A stretch of 64,000 bases of DNA from Carya illinoinensis (GCF_018687715.1 NC_056758.1:29452967-29516966), one strand, 5' to 3'; positions 25,393 through 38,795 are shown, counted from the stretch's first letter. Notes: generated by a model not told the origin, from the letters alone. Program-made: numbers and translations.

Positions 25393-28300
25393 ATGGACGT
25401 CATGTCTCATTCTTCGGCCTTCCTTTTGCCCAAAATCCCGCCCGACCACCGCCCCTCTCTAACGTACGCGCTTGTCGTGCTTAACCAACACATCCCGAAA
25501 TTTACTCCCTTGCTCTGGGAGCACGGTACTTTTCTTGCACCTTTCTTCCCGCTCTGTTTCTTGTTTGCATTCATAGGGTTTTAATCGGTGATTTTTGGCT
25601 CTCTGAGAAATAATACGGTGCGTGCATGCGCTTGTGTAGAGCAGCACAACTCCGTCTCTGTGCTGATGGAGGCGCGAACCGCTTGTATGATGAAATGCCT
25701 CTGCTCTTTCCTCGCGAGGAAGCTGTCCATGTTCGAAACAGGTTTGAATTTCTTTTGTAGCTTTAATCTAGGGTATGTGCTTGTTTTGCTGTTTTTTTTT
25801 TTTTTAATTTGAATTTTTCTTTTTATGTTTATCGTTTCTTTGAATTCGTACTCGATGCAGAAATCTTTTTTCAGTTAAAGTGGTTGTACTTTAAGTTTTG
25901 ATTTTGACGAGATCGGTTTGTGCGTGCGCGGGGACGTAATTTTCAGTATGGAAAAGACAATTTTTTGGCCTTTTAAGCTTTAGGAATAGTTCCAGTTTGT
26001 GTCGGTACATGGAAAGTTGATAGGATTAAATTTTTTTTTTTTTTTTTTTGGGTGGTAAACGATTGAACAATTGCTTAACCTGTGCGAAAGAAGCCCCTAT
26101 ACGGATTTAGAGAGGCATGAGGAACCGCTGCCAATTTGAAGTCAATTAAAAACTGCCGAAGTTTAATAACAGATACGTGCTATTGCTACTACCAAGAAAT
26201 AGCTGAAATTTAACACGTTTTGTGGTTTCCATTTCTTTATCGTTAGTTCCGAGTATCATTTTGCCAATCATTTGGAACATGGCGGAGAACTGCTAAGATA
26301 GTTTCTTACTTTAGTTTATGTTAGCTACAACAATTTAGGGCTCATTGTTTGGCTGCCTGTTTTTGGATCATGGCATCATGAAGCTTCCCGTTACTTCACT
26401 AAAAAGAAAATTGAGCATCCTGTTTTACCAACTGAAATGGATGCATATAAGCTTGAATTTTTCTTAGATCTGGCATTAACTACTTCAGCGTTTATGTTTC
26501 ATAATTCCATCATTCACGCCTTCTGTCTCTCGTGATGAAAGGCTGTTTCTGCTGTTCCCTGATGCTCTTTCAAATGAGACAGTTTAAAAAAAAAAAAAAA
26601 AAAAAAAAAATTCTATGCACACTTTCTTTTTAACCCAAAATCTCTCCCTCCATCCCATTCTTTTGGAGGAGGATCTCATTTGACCTAGAATTCATTGGCA
26701 GTATTTGTGCTACTTTGGCTTTTAACTAAATCAATTTTGCTCCTCTAGATGCAAACCTGCCAAGTGCCTCTGTGTGCATCTGAAGCCACCATGTTAGACT
26801 GCACAAGATAGAGCTTGAGTGGTTATCGAGTTGGTTGTATTGTCTTGTTCTGAAAGCTATATAGATGCTGGATTTTGGTTTAGTTCATTACAGCGTGGTT
26901 TCTAAAATAAAGCTGGTATGTTAAGTAACACTTACTTCTGATATTTGTGCAGGTACAAGCCGGATGTTATCAAAGGTGACATGGATTCAATTCGAACAGA
27001 AGTACTGGACTTTTATGCAAACCTGGTAACTAGGTTCATTTTCTCTGGAAAACCCTTCAGCTATCCTGTTGTGGAGTCTTGACTCTAGAACTTGTGACCT
27101 GACTTTACAAGGATGATTTTATACCTGGAGCTAGCATCTAAAGACCATTATATATGCATCCAAGTTTACAAGTTTCATATATATTATGTTATTATGGGGG
27201 TGTTTCTGTTTGGTTTTAACATTTTCAGTGCTCTGGAACGATTCTTAGTATGTCTATATTTGTTTACTGAATTCAGGGAACCGAGACATTGGATGAATCT
27301 CAGGACCAGGACACAACAGATCTACATAAGTGTATAGCATATTTGCGTGATTTCACACCAGACATTGATAAGTCAAATGTAAGTCAAGTATGGTCATCAT
27401 AGAATCTCTTTATGTGAAACTGCCAGTGTTAGCTTGAATCTGTCTGGTTCTGTATTCCAAATTGTGATTATGCAATTCTATTTGCATCTGTTCTTGCACC
27501 TCCTGATTAGATACTGGTTGTTTTTTCTTTTTTAGTGTGCCAGACACTCTGATTCTGCTGAATTAGTCACCAGCATGCATGCTCCGTTTGGCATTGTTAT
27601 TCATTTTTGTTCTTGATTTAAATGCCAGTTATGTATTCTTGTCGCCGGAGCACTTGGTGGGCGGTTTGACCACGAGATTGGAAACATCAATGTTCTTTGC
27701 CGCTTTTCAAGCATGCGAATAATTCTTTTATCTGATGATTGTCTCATTCACCTTCTTCCAAAAACTCATCATCATGAGATCCATATCCAGTCCTCTGTTG
27801 AGGGTCCGCATTGTGGACTCATTCCTATTGGTATGCCATCTGGAAGCACTACAACCACTGGACTCCAGTGGGATCTGAGTAAGTATAACCACAATCCAAC
27901 ACTTACTATCTGAGTTCTTGCTTTCATTTACCAAGCTTTAATGGGAAGAAATCCTTTCTTGGCTTTGATGGTCGGATCACCAATCATTGCCTTCAAATCG
28001 TGCGTAAAGATATGCCCAAATTGGTGGCAACGGCTGATTTATTAGGCACTGAGTAATGGTGCTGGTTCTCCAATGAGTGATGCAAGTCCTCTAGTGGTTG
28101 ACCCCTCCATCCATTATTCATCCAAATGCGGATGGTTGGTGGGAAACCGATTAAATATTCACATATTGGGGTTAGGCGATAGTGCTATAGGCGTGTTGTT
28201 GTGGTGCTGATGGTCCTGATGGTCTTTTACGTTTTGTTCTTGTTATCTTTCCTCTTTCACTACCTGATTTGATACCATGTCTGATATACTTTGATTTTTG

Positions 28301-28436
28301 TGTTCTTTCTATTCCAGTTGACATGGAGATGAAGTTTGGTGGTTTAATAAGCACATCAAATATTGTAAAAGAAGAAAAAATAACAGTACGATCCGATTCA
28401 GATCTTCTTTGGACGATCTCTATTAAGAAGTCATAA
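25393..28436 (+). CDS. TPK1: Thiamine pyrophosphokinase, complete, six exons
   Basis: Exons 25393-25525, 25645-25741, 26953-27025, 27277-27378, 27629-27878 and 28318-28436 give 257 residues, the usual plant length (about 265). The enzyme moves pyrophosphate from ATP to thiamine, making thiamine diphosphate in the cytosol. Seen: CADGGANRLYDE (exon 2), KGDMDSIR spanning exons 2-3, the acidic QDQDTTDLHKC (exon 4), GALGGRFDHEIGN (exon 5, active-site Asp/His), and the thiamine-binding half CGLIPIG then TTGLQWDL and GGLISTSN. The start ATG at 25393 (MDVMSHSSAFLLP) matches the Arabidopsis TPK N-terminus. An upstream in-frame GTG extension is not used. Intron 2 (25742-26952) holds an A-run at about 26585-26611. 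No stop or frameshift was seen, so it is probably functional and single-copy. Confidence 0.96.
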
Positions 28437-28770
28437 TCAATATTACTTTTTAGAGTGGCGCGCACACACTAGTTTTCACAATTTCTTATAACCTTCGTAA
28501 ATTGTCAGGATCACCTTTAAATTATTGAAGTTAAGGTGAATGTCTCCTGAACTCTTGTTGGATTTTAGTATTTGTAATTAATTGGGGATTTAGTATCTCT
28601 TTTTCTTCAAGCATTTCATTTTATGATGCTCCTTTTCAAATTTTGGGGATGATTTATTGGGCATTCTGTCATATTTTCAAGAACAATAAGTGTTCTTGAG
28701 AATTCTAAAGAAGTTCTGAGTTAGGCTTCCATTAAGTGAAAAAGTTATTGGATATGTCCTGTTAATTAAA

Positions 28771-29370
28771 TGAGAGTTTTGCTACATACAAACACAGTTG
28801 TGCACTAATCTGTGTACCAATACTGATTTATTCATACTTAAAATTTAAATTAAAACTGTTTTCAATAAAATCTACTTTTTGACTAATCATATCATATTGA
28901 TGCACAGATTAGTGTATAATTATGCTTGCAATTATATTTTTCCATTAAATGAACAAATGAGATTGATTGTGGTTAGGAAAAAAGAATGATCTCACTTGGA
29001 CACATCTAATGAATTTTTTGCACCAGATGTAGGCCCAAATCAAGATTGGAAACATTTGAACATCTTTTCCCCTTGACAATCACTTTTATTAGGGTTCTGG
29101 ATCCCTTAAAATCCGGTAACCATGGGTGAGCTTTGGGGCATTGTGGGGTTGGCACCATGTATATGCCTTCGAACTCTAAATGTACAAAGAGATTTTTCTT
29201 TTATGAGTTTTACTAGATATAAATAAAATCGTGTATTAATCTACATATTAATATTGATTCTTTTATATTCAAAATTTAAACTAATATTGTTTTTAATAAA
29301 ATCTATTCTTTAACCAATTACATTAGATTGATGTATATATTAATACGTGGTTATGCTTGTAATTAGATTT
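28771..29370. mobile_element. Two related MITE copies (28771-28941 and 29205-29370)
   Basis: Each copy reads gagttttRctaRata... at the left and ends in ...ttatgcttgtaatta at the right, with GTGCACTAATCTGTG facing its inverse GCACAGATTAGTGT in the first copy. The second is the same sequence, more diverged. Both lie downstream of the TPK gene. Confidence 0.7.
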
Positions 29371-29617
29371 TTCCTTTACCAAATTGACACTTTTATGAAT
29401 CTTCGGCCTTCTCCATTTTGGCAAAATGCATGAGGTGATTATTATTGACAGATGACGAGGAGTCCATGTCTTTTTTGTTTTTTTATAAGTAGACTGTACA
29501 CTCGAGTCAATTTCCCTTCCCAAAATGGGTTCATCGGATGGGCTTCTGCATGCCTAGGCATGGAGAAGACTTCTGTCCTCATGGAATACAAAAGTCTATT
29601 TTGACAACATTAAAGCT

Positions 29618-29966
29618 CAGGGCGGGTTTGGGGTTTCAATGAAATATAAAATTTTTATCTAATTTTATTTTATTTTATTTTTAAATATAATTTAAATATA
29701 AAATTTTCTAAATAATCATTATAATTTTTTTAAATAAATTATTATAATTTTGTCAACTTTTAAAAAATAATTTCAACTTTTTTTAAAATTTTTAAATAAA
29801 AACAATATTATAAAATTATATTTTTACAATATTTTAATTTTATAATATTTTTTATTTTATTTTATTTTATCATTTTAAAAATACTTAACTTAAATTATCT
29901 CACTAGTATTTATAAATTATTTCATTACTATTTACAAAATTTTTAAATCTTCAAACCAGCTCTTAG
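29618..29966. mobile_element. AT-rich MITE with GGGTTTG ends
   Basis: The left end AGGGCGGGTTTGGGGTTTCA pairs with the inverse of the right end TTCAAACCAGCTCTTAG. The interior is almost pure A/T with ttatttta iterations. Same style as the elements at 30560-30900 and 38283-38455. Confidence 0.6.
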
Positions 29967-31301
29967 ATGTTATTCCACGGAGGAAGTGCCAGGCAACCTT
30001 CTGCCTTTTTAATGTCTGAAAATGGATGTCCACGCAAAAAAAAAACAAAAAGAAAAAGTTTTATTAATAAATAATACTTTTTTATAATTTTTTAAAGTAA
30101 AGTTTAATTTTTTATAAAGATTTATATAGAATTTATCTATTTAAAATTTATACAATTTATTTTTAAAAATAAAAAAGACAAGGATAATGATGGCCTCGTG
30201 GCAATCTTGGAGGCTTCGTATAAATATTCTCACTAGACTCTCGCGGCCATTTGTATACTTCAAAATGTATAGTAATAAAATTGTTTAAATTCAAATATTT
30301 TATTGAATTTTAAGAGATGTGAGAAAAAAAATTAAATAAAAAAAATTATGAAGTTAAAAAATTGTTTGAATAGAATTTTTGTTTTAAAATTTGAAAAAGT
30401 GGTATTCTTTTTTATATTTTGTTTGAGAGTTTCAAAAAATTGTAATTATTAGGTAAATTGTTATATGAAAAAGTTGAAAACTTGAAATTGAGAAGTAGTT
30501 GTGTTTTAGTGATATTTAAAAATGAACTATATAAAAATACTTGAAAGTAATTGTGTTGCCAAACAGACTCTTGAAGATACCTTTGATTTGGCAAATGAGA
30601 TAGAAATTTTAAAATAATAATAAATTCCGTAATTATTTTTCCAAACGTCACTCAAATAATTTTTTTATTTTTTATTTTTTTCATCTAATTATTATTTTAT
30701 CATTACAATTTTTACAACTTTACAATAAAACACTCAAACTTCATAACAAAAATGCATTAAATTGTTTATCTCATTTCCTAAAAATAGTATTAAACCATTT
30801 CTCTATTATTTTTTAAAACTCAATAAAATATTTTAATTCAAATTATTTGATTTCTATTCATAAAATTATGAAATATTTCAAGTGTCCAACAAGCCTAAAA
30901 GCTCATCTAAATATTTTCATAAAATTATGAAAATATTTTGAAATATTACATTTTATATTAGAATAATGTTAGATAGCTCATCATGTTCAAGCCTGATGCA
31001 AACTTCTTAAAAAAAATTAGGACCTAACAAAAAAAAAAAGTAGAATTGAAGTTTGTTCGGATCTACATAAATAATTATCCTTTTATTAATTCTTAATAAA
31101 TAATAGGTCGAATTCTAGTTGGAATTGCCCGAATGCAAGATGAAAACATTTGCAAAAGTTCGGAAGAAAAAAGATGATACCTTTTAATGATCTTTCCATA
31201 AGTATACATCGTCATGTGGTTTATATCTAATTCATTTCAGAACTTCTTGTTCTAAATGATTTAGTGACAATTACCCTTGGCTCTCAACTTACACTGATTT
31301 A
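29967..31301. other. AT-rich intergenic stretch with MITE remnants
   Basis: Non-coding, very A/T-rich. A MITE-like block at about 30564-30900 begins acagactcttgaag and ends aagtgtccaacaagc; its termini are diverged. No gene was recognised up to the copia element. Confidence 0.5.
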
Positions 31302-32088
31302 TGTTAGTGAAATACACTATAATAAAATAAAAAATTACAATGAAATGAAAAATACAAACGAAATCAAATTGGATTGAGGCACGGAAATGTCACTCTCTTT
31401 AATGATATTCAAGCCATCTGCGATATGTAAAGTTTCAATTAAACTGGTGCAACAGATTCCCTCTTAGATTGTCTCCTCCAGGATACAACAGCCCAACTGA
31501 TCGTCGTATAGCTTGAATAAATTCTGCACAAGTTATTGAGCTTAAAACTCCTCTAAAAATAACACCTCTCTTTTGTCTAGAAATTCTCAATATCTCAAAA
31601 CACTATCTTGCTTTCACCACACGTATAGTGATGAAGAAATGAATTTCTTCTGTGTGATTCTACGTACTACCCCAGCCACCTATTTATAGAGTTTTAAAAG
31701 CCATAAACTGAATGTTGGTGACTTGGTCTTATAAAAACATATTTGACATGTGCTTCCTAAAATATCGAAAGCATCCCAACAGCATCACATAGCCTAGCTC
31801 TCACATAGCCGTTAAAAGCAAATAAAATAAGATTTTATTAGAAAAGTCGATTGTTGACTAGGTAGTAAAGAAAGCTGAAAAACAACCAAATAAATCTTAA
31901 CGGGAAAAGTTTATGGCTAAATAGATTTTGTGGAAACCTCCCTCAAATGATTTTGTGGGTAGTAAATAAATAAATCTTAACGGGTAGTAAATGATTTTGT
32001 GGAAACCTCCCTCAACAGATTTTGAAGAGTTCAATGTCAAGCTAAATAAAATTTACTCAAATAGAATATATTAAAAAAAATACCAACA
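31302..32088 (-). repeat. 3' LTR of the copia element
   Basis: 787 bp, the left copy on the map. It is about 83 bp longer than the other LTR because a segment around ttttgtggaaacctccctcaa (31920-32030) is duplicated. Otherwise the LTRs are clearly alike but carry many single differences, so the insertion is not recent. Confidence 0.93.
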
Positions 32089-32671
32089 ATCCCCCACTAT
32101 TTTTTAATAATAATAATAATAATAAAAGATACTTCGAAACAAAGAAGGATTATTATGCATCATGAAAGTATGCTCTGCATTGAACTCTCACTTAGTGAAA
32201 TAATAATTTTTACTCCAGAATTAGTAGTAGTCTCAGACTTGAACTATAACTTCTAAAGAAAAATAAAAAATTATTGTTCACACATAACAGTCCAGGTGTT
32301 GACATGAACTTTATTAGCCAGCACATTACGCCCTTATGCTATTCTTGGTTTCATGAGTGTATTTGAGAATAAGTCTAATTCTCATAGAGAGTGGCCCCAC
32401 TTTCACATTCACATAGGTGAAATCTGTCAAGGGTACTCTTGTAATTCTAACACCCTACTCATAAGAGCTATAGAATTTCATTAAGAGTTTCTTTAAAAAA
32501 AAAAAAAAACTCATCCTCCATCATTACAGGATTAATGCACTTACACCATAGGAATGAAGAAAACTCTAAAAAAAATAGTGCATTTCTTACGACCACCAAA
32601 TGATTCGTTCTTCCCATTGAACCCAGTTCTTAGGATCTCTGATCTTTGGGTTAGGTATCCTCATCTGTGGT

Positions 32672-33052
32672 TCATGATTGTATAGAATTTAATCCCATTC
32701 TCCTCAATGTATTCCAAACCTTTTCTCTTGTCAAAGCCTTGGTTAGTGAATCTACTAAATTATCACAAGATTTAATATAATCCATGTTAATGGCACCATT
32801 GCTCAAATAAGATCTCACAGCACTGTGTTTTCTTCTTATGGATCTGGATTTACCATTATAATAACGGTTTTGTACCCTACAAATAGTAGCAGTACTATCA
32901 CAATGAATTAATATGGGTGGAACTAGTTTTTCCCACAATGGAATCTCATGTAGTAGATCTCTCAACTAGTTTGCTTCCTCACTTGCTGAAGCTAAAGCTA
33001 TAAGCTCAGCTTTTATAGTTGAGTTAGCAATAATAGTTTATTTTTTAGACTT
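32672..33052 (-). pseudogene. copia RNase H end of pol
   Basis: The - strand carries ILIHCDSTATICRVQN and RKHSAVRSYLSNGAI, the usual copia RNase H tail (DS.A, then H..VR), ending LTREKVWNTLRRMGL. A short interrupted stretch separates it from the RT. Confidence 0.85.
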
Positions 33053-34240
33053 TCAACATACAGCACCACCACCCAATGTAAAAGTATAACCAGTAGTTGA
33101 AAGAGAATCACCTGACAAGGTATTCCAATTGGCATCACTGAAGCCTTCGAGTACAGCAGGATATTTTTTATAAAACAAGCCATAATTTTTTGTATCGGAT
33201 AAATATTTCATTATCCGATCCATTGCAAACCAATTGTCTCTTCCAGGCTTGATAGTAAATCTACTAAGTACTACTATTGCATAAGCAACGTCAGATCTAG
33301 TACAATCAGTTACATAACATAAACTACCAATCATGCTAGCATATTCCTTTTGATTAATCACATCATCATCATTTTCAATAGAAAATAAATGAACACTAGG
33401 ATCAAAAGGATTAACAACATGCTTGCATCCAACATAATTACATTTATTTAATAATTTTTCTATGTAATGCAATTGATCTAGAAAAATACCATCACATATA
33501 TTGGTGATTTTTATTCCCAAAATAAAATTAGCCTCACCAAGATCTTTCATATCAAAATGATTGCTAAGCATGCTTTTTGTTTCATCTATAACATGCAAAT
33601 TAGAGCCAAAAATCAATAAATCATCAACATAAAAGCTAATAATAACATGAAAATTTTTTCAAGATTTATAATAAATACATTTATCACTTTCATTTAACTT
33701 ATAGCCATTCTCAACCATGCAAGAGTCAAATTTCTCATGCCACTGTTTAGGGGCCTGTTTTAAACCATATAGGGATTTTGTCAACTTACACACTTTTCTT
33801 TCATAGCCAGGCCCTACAAAGCTTTCGGGTTGATCCATATAAATTTCTTCACCTAGGTCCCCATTCAAAAATACTGTTTTAACATTCATCTGATGAATTT
33901 TTAAATTATATATTGCTGCAATGGCAATCAATAATCTAATAGATGTTATTCTTGTAACCGGAGAAAAGGTGTCGAAAAAATCAAGGTCAGCTTTTTGTTT
34001 AAAACCTTTTGTGATGAGTCTAGCCTTGAATTTTTCAACGGTTCTATCTGGTCTAAATTTTTTCCTAAGGACCCATTTACTCCCTATGGTTTTGCAACCC
34101 GGTGGTAACTCAACTAATTCTCAAGTTCTATTAGAAATTAGTGAATCCATCTCATCATTTATAGCATCTTTCCAAAACACTGAATCAGGTGATGCTAAAG
34201 CTTCTTGTAGAGTATTTGGATTTTCCTTAATATTATAAAT
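33053..34240 (-). pseudogene. copia reverse transcriptase, broken
   Basis: The - strand has FDTFSPVTRITSIRLL, NVKTVFLNGDLGEEIYMDQP, LTKSLYGLKQAPKQWH, and the catalytic YVDD near 33630. Stops include TGA at 34121-34123 and another just before the YVDD segment (about 33658-33661). Confidence 0.9.
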
Positions 34241-34372
34241 ATAATAGTTGGGACCAAAATCTTTTTCAATTCTAGCTCTCTTACTCCTTCTTAATTCAAA
34301 ATTTTCTTCATATTCTAAAGGAATAGAAGAACTAGTTTCAGAAAAAAAAAAAAAAAAAAAAAGTTTAAATTC

Positions 34373-35461
34373 TTAACCCCCACTATTTTTGGATTTAAAA
34401 AGAAATTTTTCTTTATGGAAAATTGTATTGCCTGAATAAAAAATCACTTTATTCTCAGTATCAAAAAACGTATAGGCTTTGCTATTTTTTGCATAACCAA
34501 GAAAGACACAAGTGGTAGTTCTAACACCTAATTTTTGCCTTTTAGGATCTGTTAGCCTTACAAATGCCAAATAACCCCAAACTTTAAAATATCCCAAACT
34601 TGGCTTATACCCTCTCCATAATTCAAAAGGAGTAGTTTTTGAATTTTTATAAGGCACCTTATTTAAAACATGACAAATAGTCAAAATTGCTTCACCTCAA
34701 AAACTTGATGGAGCACCTGAATAAATCAGCATGGCATTTGTCAATTCAATTAACGTTTTATTTTTTCTTTCAGTCACATCATTAGAAGCAGGTGAGTATG
34801 GTGTGGTAGTTTCATGGATAGTTCCCAATGACTGAATAAAATAATTAAACTCATTTGAATCATACTCTCAGCCTCTATCACTTCTAAATCTTTTAATCTT
34901 TCTACCAAATTGATTTTCAACTTCATGGAGGAATTCTTTGAATTTTTTAAAAGCATCACTTTTATTTTTTAATAAATAAACATATGTATATTTTGAAAAA
35001 TCATCTATAAAAGAGATAAAATATCTATTTTCTCCATGAGTTAAAATTCCTTCAAATTCACAAAGATCACTGTGAATTAAATCTAACAATTTGGTGTTTT
35101 TCTCAACATTTTTACGGGGCCTTTTTGTAATTTTTGCTTGACTACAAATTTCACATTTTTGAAAATCATTTTTCAATTTGGGAATTAATCCTAAACTACT
35201 CATGATTCCAACATATCTACTATTAATACGACATAAACGTGCATGCCAAAAATTTAAAGAAGAAAGCATATAAACAGAAACATCCAATGCTTTATTATCA
35301 ACGTTCAATTTAAACATTCCATCACAAACATAGCCCTTGCCCACAAAAACTCCATTTTTAGTAATAACATATTGATCAGATTCCATAGTTTGCTTGAAGC
35401 CAGCTTTGTTCAGAAGAAAACTTGACATCAAATTCTTCCTCATTGAGGGTGTATAGCACAT
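34373..35461 (-). pseudogene. copia integrase, broken by TGA codons
   Basis: Reading down the - strand: the GAG-pre-integrase stretch with LNFWHARL, the zinc-binding end CEICSQAKITKRP, and the catalytic-core pieces LIHSDLCEF and FIDDFSKYTY. The frame is cut by TGA at 34868-34870 and 34697-34699. The C-terminal part follows (LWRGYKPSLGYFKVWG). Confidence 0.88.
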
Positions 35462-35494
35462 CTTTAAGCGTCAATATACGTCCAAATGTGAATT

Positions 35495-36600
35495 TCAGTT
35501 TGACCTCACCATTCCCAAGGACCTTAGTTTTGCTTGAATCACCAAGTATAATAAATTTCTCTTCTTCAAAGGGAGTATACTTTTTGAACCAATTTTTTCA
35601 TAGCAGACGTGCCTATTGGCACCAGAATCTGCCCACCACCCTTCAACAAAATGAACCATGTTAATGTCTGTAATCATTGCTATAAATTGCTCCTCGATTA
35701 CATTCACTTGAGGATTATTTCCTCGCTTTCGAAATTTACAAATTCGAGCAAAATGCCCACTTTTGCCACAGACAAAACAGGCTTAATTTTGTGAAGAGGG
35801 TCCTTGGTTCTTGTCCTTTTGGTTGGAAAAACCTTTTTTGTGAGGTCTACTAAATTTTTTGAAAATTTTTCTTTGCAGCTTCAAATGACTATCTTTAGAA
35901 ATCTGACCTTTGGGAAAGACACCATTTTTCAAAAATTAAATGTACCTTCGTCATGGAATTCTCATTTCCATTTTGAACCATCAGCGCATCTTGGCCTCTA
36001 GCTTCTTCTTCTACCCAAATACATGTAATTAAGGTCTCCAAGGACGTCTCTTTTTGTTTGTGACGCATCGACTTTTGAAACTCTCTTCATGAAGGTGGTA
36101 GCTTGTCAATGACACTGCAGACGATTAGGTTGTCTCCAATTTTGATGTCTTTAGATTGAACTTTTGCTACAACCATTTGGAAATCTTGCGCTTGTTTAGC
36201 GATGGACTTTCCATCTACCATTTGATATCGAAAGAAATGACTTGCTGCATACTTATTTGCTCCAGCTTCTTCCGTATCATATTTATTCTATAAGGATTTT
36301 CAAATCTTCTTTGCAGAGGAGTAAGTGGTATTGTAGAAATCATAAAATTGATCAGCAAGACAATTTAAAAGGTAACATCTATAGTTATACTCATCTCTTG
36401 TATATTTCTCAATTTTTTCTTCATGAGCTTTGACTTGTGCTTCGATCATGTTCTTGGTAGTGAACTTGTTTGGATTCTTCTCAATGAGAACATATGAGAC
36501 GTTGAGAAGGCTTAGATAGAAGAGCACATTGCACTTCTATCTCTTGAAATGGGCTCCCTTGAAGTGGAAGGGCTTGTTGAGATCTCAAACATTTTTCGTA
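35495..36600 (-). pseudogene. copia gag and protease, broken
   Basis: The gag part is spread over several frames with stops. Near 35730-35775 the - strand has a CCHC zinc knuckle (CFVCGKSGHFARIC), typical of copia nucleocapsid. Just after, WWADSGANRHVC at about 35610 carries the protease DSGA motif. Frameshifts separate the pieces. Confidence 0.85.
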
Positions 36601-36642
36601 GATTTTTTGTTTGTAAGCTCCACGGTTGAATCTCCTCAAACT

Positions 36643-37346
36643 TGTTAGTGAAATACACTATAATAAAATAAAAATTATAATGAAATGAAAAATACAAACG
36701 AAATCAAATTGGATTGAGGCACGAAAATGTCGCTCTCTTTAAGGAGATTCAAACCCTTTGCGGTATGTAAAGTTTCAATTGAACCGGTGCAGTAGACTCC
36801 TTTTTAACTTGTTTTCTCTAAGATACAACAGCACAACTGATTGTCATATAACTCGAATAAACTCTACACAAGTTATTGAGCTTAAAACTCCTCTAAAAAT
36901 AACACCTCTCTTTTATCTAGAAATTCTCAATATCTCAAAACACTATCTTGTTTTCACCACACGTATAATGATGAAGAAATGAATTTCTTTTGTGTGATTC
37001 TACGTACTAACCTAGCCACCTATTTATAGAGTTTTAAAAGCCTAAACTGAACGTTGGTGACTTGATCTTCTAAAAACATATCTGATACGTGCTTCCTAAA
37101 ATATCGAAAGCATCCCAACAGCATCACATAGCCTAGCTATCATATAGCCCTTAAAAGCAAATAAAATAAGATTTTATTAGAAAAGTCAGTTGTTGACTAG
37201 GTAGTAAAGAAAGCTGAAAAACAACCAAATAAATCTTAACGGGAAAAGAAATGATTTTTGGAAACCTCCCTCAACAGATTTTGAAGAGTTCAACGTCAAG
37301 CTAAATAAAATTTACTCAAATATAATCTATTAAAAAAATACCAACA
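36643..37346 (-). repeat. 5' LTR of the copia element
   Basis: 704 bp, starting on the - strand at 37346 with TGTTGGTATT and ending with ...TTTCACTAACA at 36643. A promoter is expected here by analogy, but I did not identify a TATA box with certainty. Confidence 0.93.
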
Positions 37347-37805
37347 ATTTACATAATTGAGGAACTAATGTAATTTATCCTTCTTTAAACATCATTTTTT
37401 GACATTATAGTAAATAATTTATAGATAAGTAAAATCCAATAGTTAAAAGAATGATTAATAGAATTTTTTTTTTACTTTATTTTCTATAGTATATTATGAA
37501 AAATGATGTCATTTATGAGTTATTTTCACAACCAAAACGAAAGTAACTTGGTGACGAAGATAACTTATTTTAATCAATAGTTGTGAATTATCAATCTATA
37601 TTTTAAGCCATTTGTTTTTTTTTTTTAAATATCAAGACTAATTAATTATTAAGTGATCTTAAAGAACGAACATAGGATATTCTTATCTTATTAATTTTAT
37701 ATCTATAAGGACTAATTATTATATAAATAATTATAATGCTATAAATTGCTTGACTCAAAATTCAACAGATGTGTTCTCCCTTTGTTGTAATAAATGAGAG
37801 ATTAG

Positions 37806-38282
37806 GGATGTTTAGTGCATGTTTAGGATTGCGGTGAAAAGTATAACTGTAGCATTTATAGCTTATAACTTAAGTAATAAATTTCACTATTAAAAAGTTA
37901 TTTACTGTTTGGTAGTAATCTGTTTAAAATATTTTCAAATATATTATGTTTGTTTGAAAACGAATTAAAAATATATATTTTTTGAGATAGAAATAACGAT
38001 TATTTGAATTTTTAAAAATTATGATCATATCTTTTAAAATTTGAAAGTTATAATTATCTTAAAGTTGTATAGATATTTTCATCCATTAACAGTCTTTTTA
38101 AAATTCAAATTATGTCTCGCATTATTCTGAAAAGCACGTTTGAAAACTTACTTTTTAACTTATTTGAAATTAAAAGTACTTTAATATGTAACATTCAAAC
38201 AATCTAACTTTTTTATTAAAGAGCTTTTAAAGTTATTTAAGTATTTTTTAAGACTCCTACCATAACCCGCCCTTAGATATCA
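37806..38282. mobile_element. MITE-like element, 0.48 kb
   Basis: Left end gtgcatgtttaggattgcgg, right end cctaccataacccgccctta: these are loosely inverted. The interior is AT-rich with no coding potential. Ends are uncertain. Confidence 0.45.
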
Positions 38283-38455
38283 AACTTATATCAACTTATC
38301 TCATTTAATCATTTTAAGTTTTTCAAATTCTCAAACAAAATACAATAAATAATTCAAAATTTTCAAATCTCAAAATAAAAATAATATTAAAAAATAATAT
38401 TTTATTCAACTTTTAAATTTTATCTCAACTCACTGTCCGAAGACCTCCTAAGATC
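38283..38455. mobile_element. AT-rich MITE fragment next to the Mutator-like element
   Basis: Has the same atatcaaacttatatcaact...caactcactgtccgaag style as other short elements in the window. It directly precedes the flank of the large element that begins at 38558. Confidence 0.45.
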
Positions 38456-38557
38456 ATATGTTATAATTTGGACGTAAGAGTCCTTTTTGTAGAAACAAAA
38501 AAAAAATATGGACATTGAATCTGACTGTCGAAGTCGTGATCATACGTTTTTAATATA

Positions 38558-38795
38558 GAGAAAAGCTCAAGGTCGGATGGGTGGTTTTTACATTTTTACA
38601 CCCACCAATGACCATAAACCACGTTGGAGTTGTAGCTTGTGAAATTCTACATCTGCATGCATGATAAAAATGTGAATAATCCCTCCGTTGCACAGCAATC
38701 TTTCCTCTTTTCCCTCCCTTGTGAAATTTTTTTTCACATCAACTGAACACTTTCCCTCCCTCGCATAGCGATTTTCTCTCCCCACGATAGAATGG
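38558..38795 (+). repeat. Left terminal inverted repeat of the Mutator-like element
   Basis: About 238 bp, starting GAGAAAAGCTCAAGGTCGGA. It diverges from the right TIR by scattered substitutions and small indels. Confidence 0.92.

Larger units (their letters stand above)
31302..37346 (-). mobile_element. Ty1/copia LTR retrotransposon, full length, inactivated
   Basis: Both LTRs (TGTTGG...TAACA on the - strand) bound a 6,045-bp element. The 5 bases ATTTA lie at 31297-31301 and 37347-37351, so both ends are intact. Order on the - strand is gag, protease, integrase, reverse transcriptase, RNase H, which is the copia order. The polypurine tract AGTGGGGGAT adjoins the 3' LTR at 32089. The sequence after the 5' LTR does not read as the usual initiator-Met primer site. 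Several stops interrupt pol, so the copy cannot move by itself. Confidence 0.95.

Noticed and set aside
30000..31000. Matrix-attachment-like AT-rich block
   Set aside because: AT richness alone is not evidence; MITE remnants explain it.
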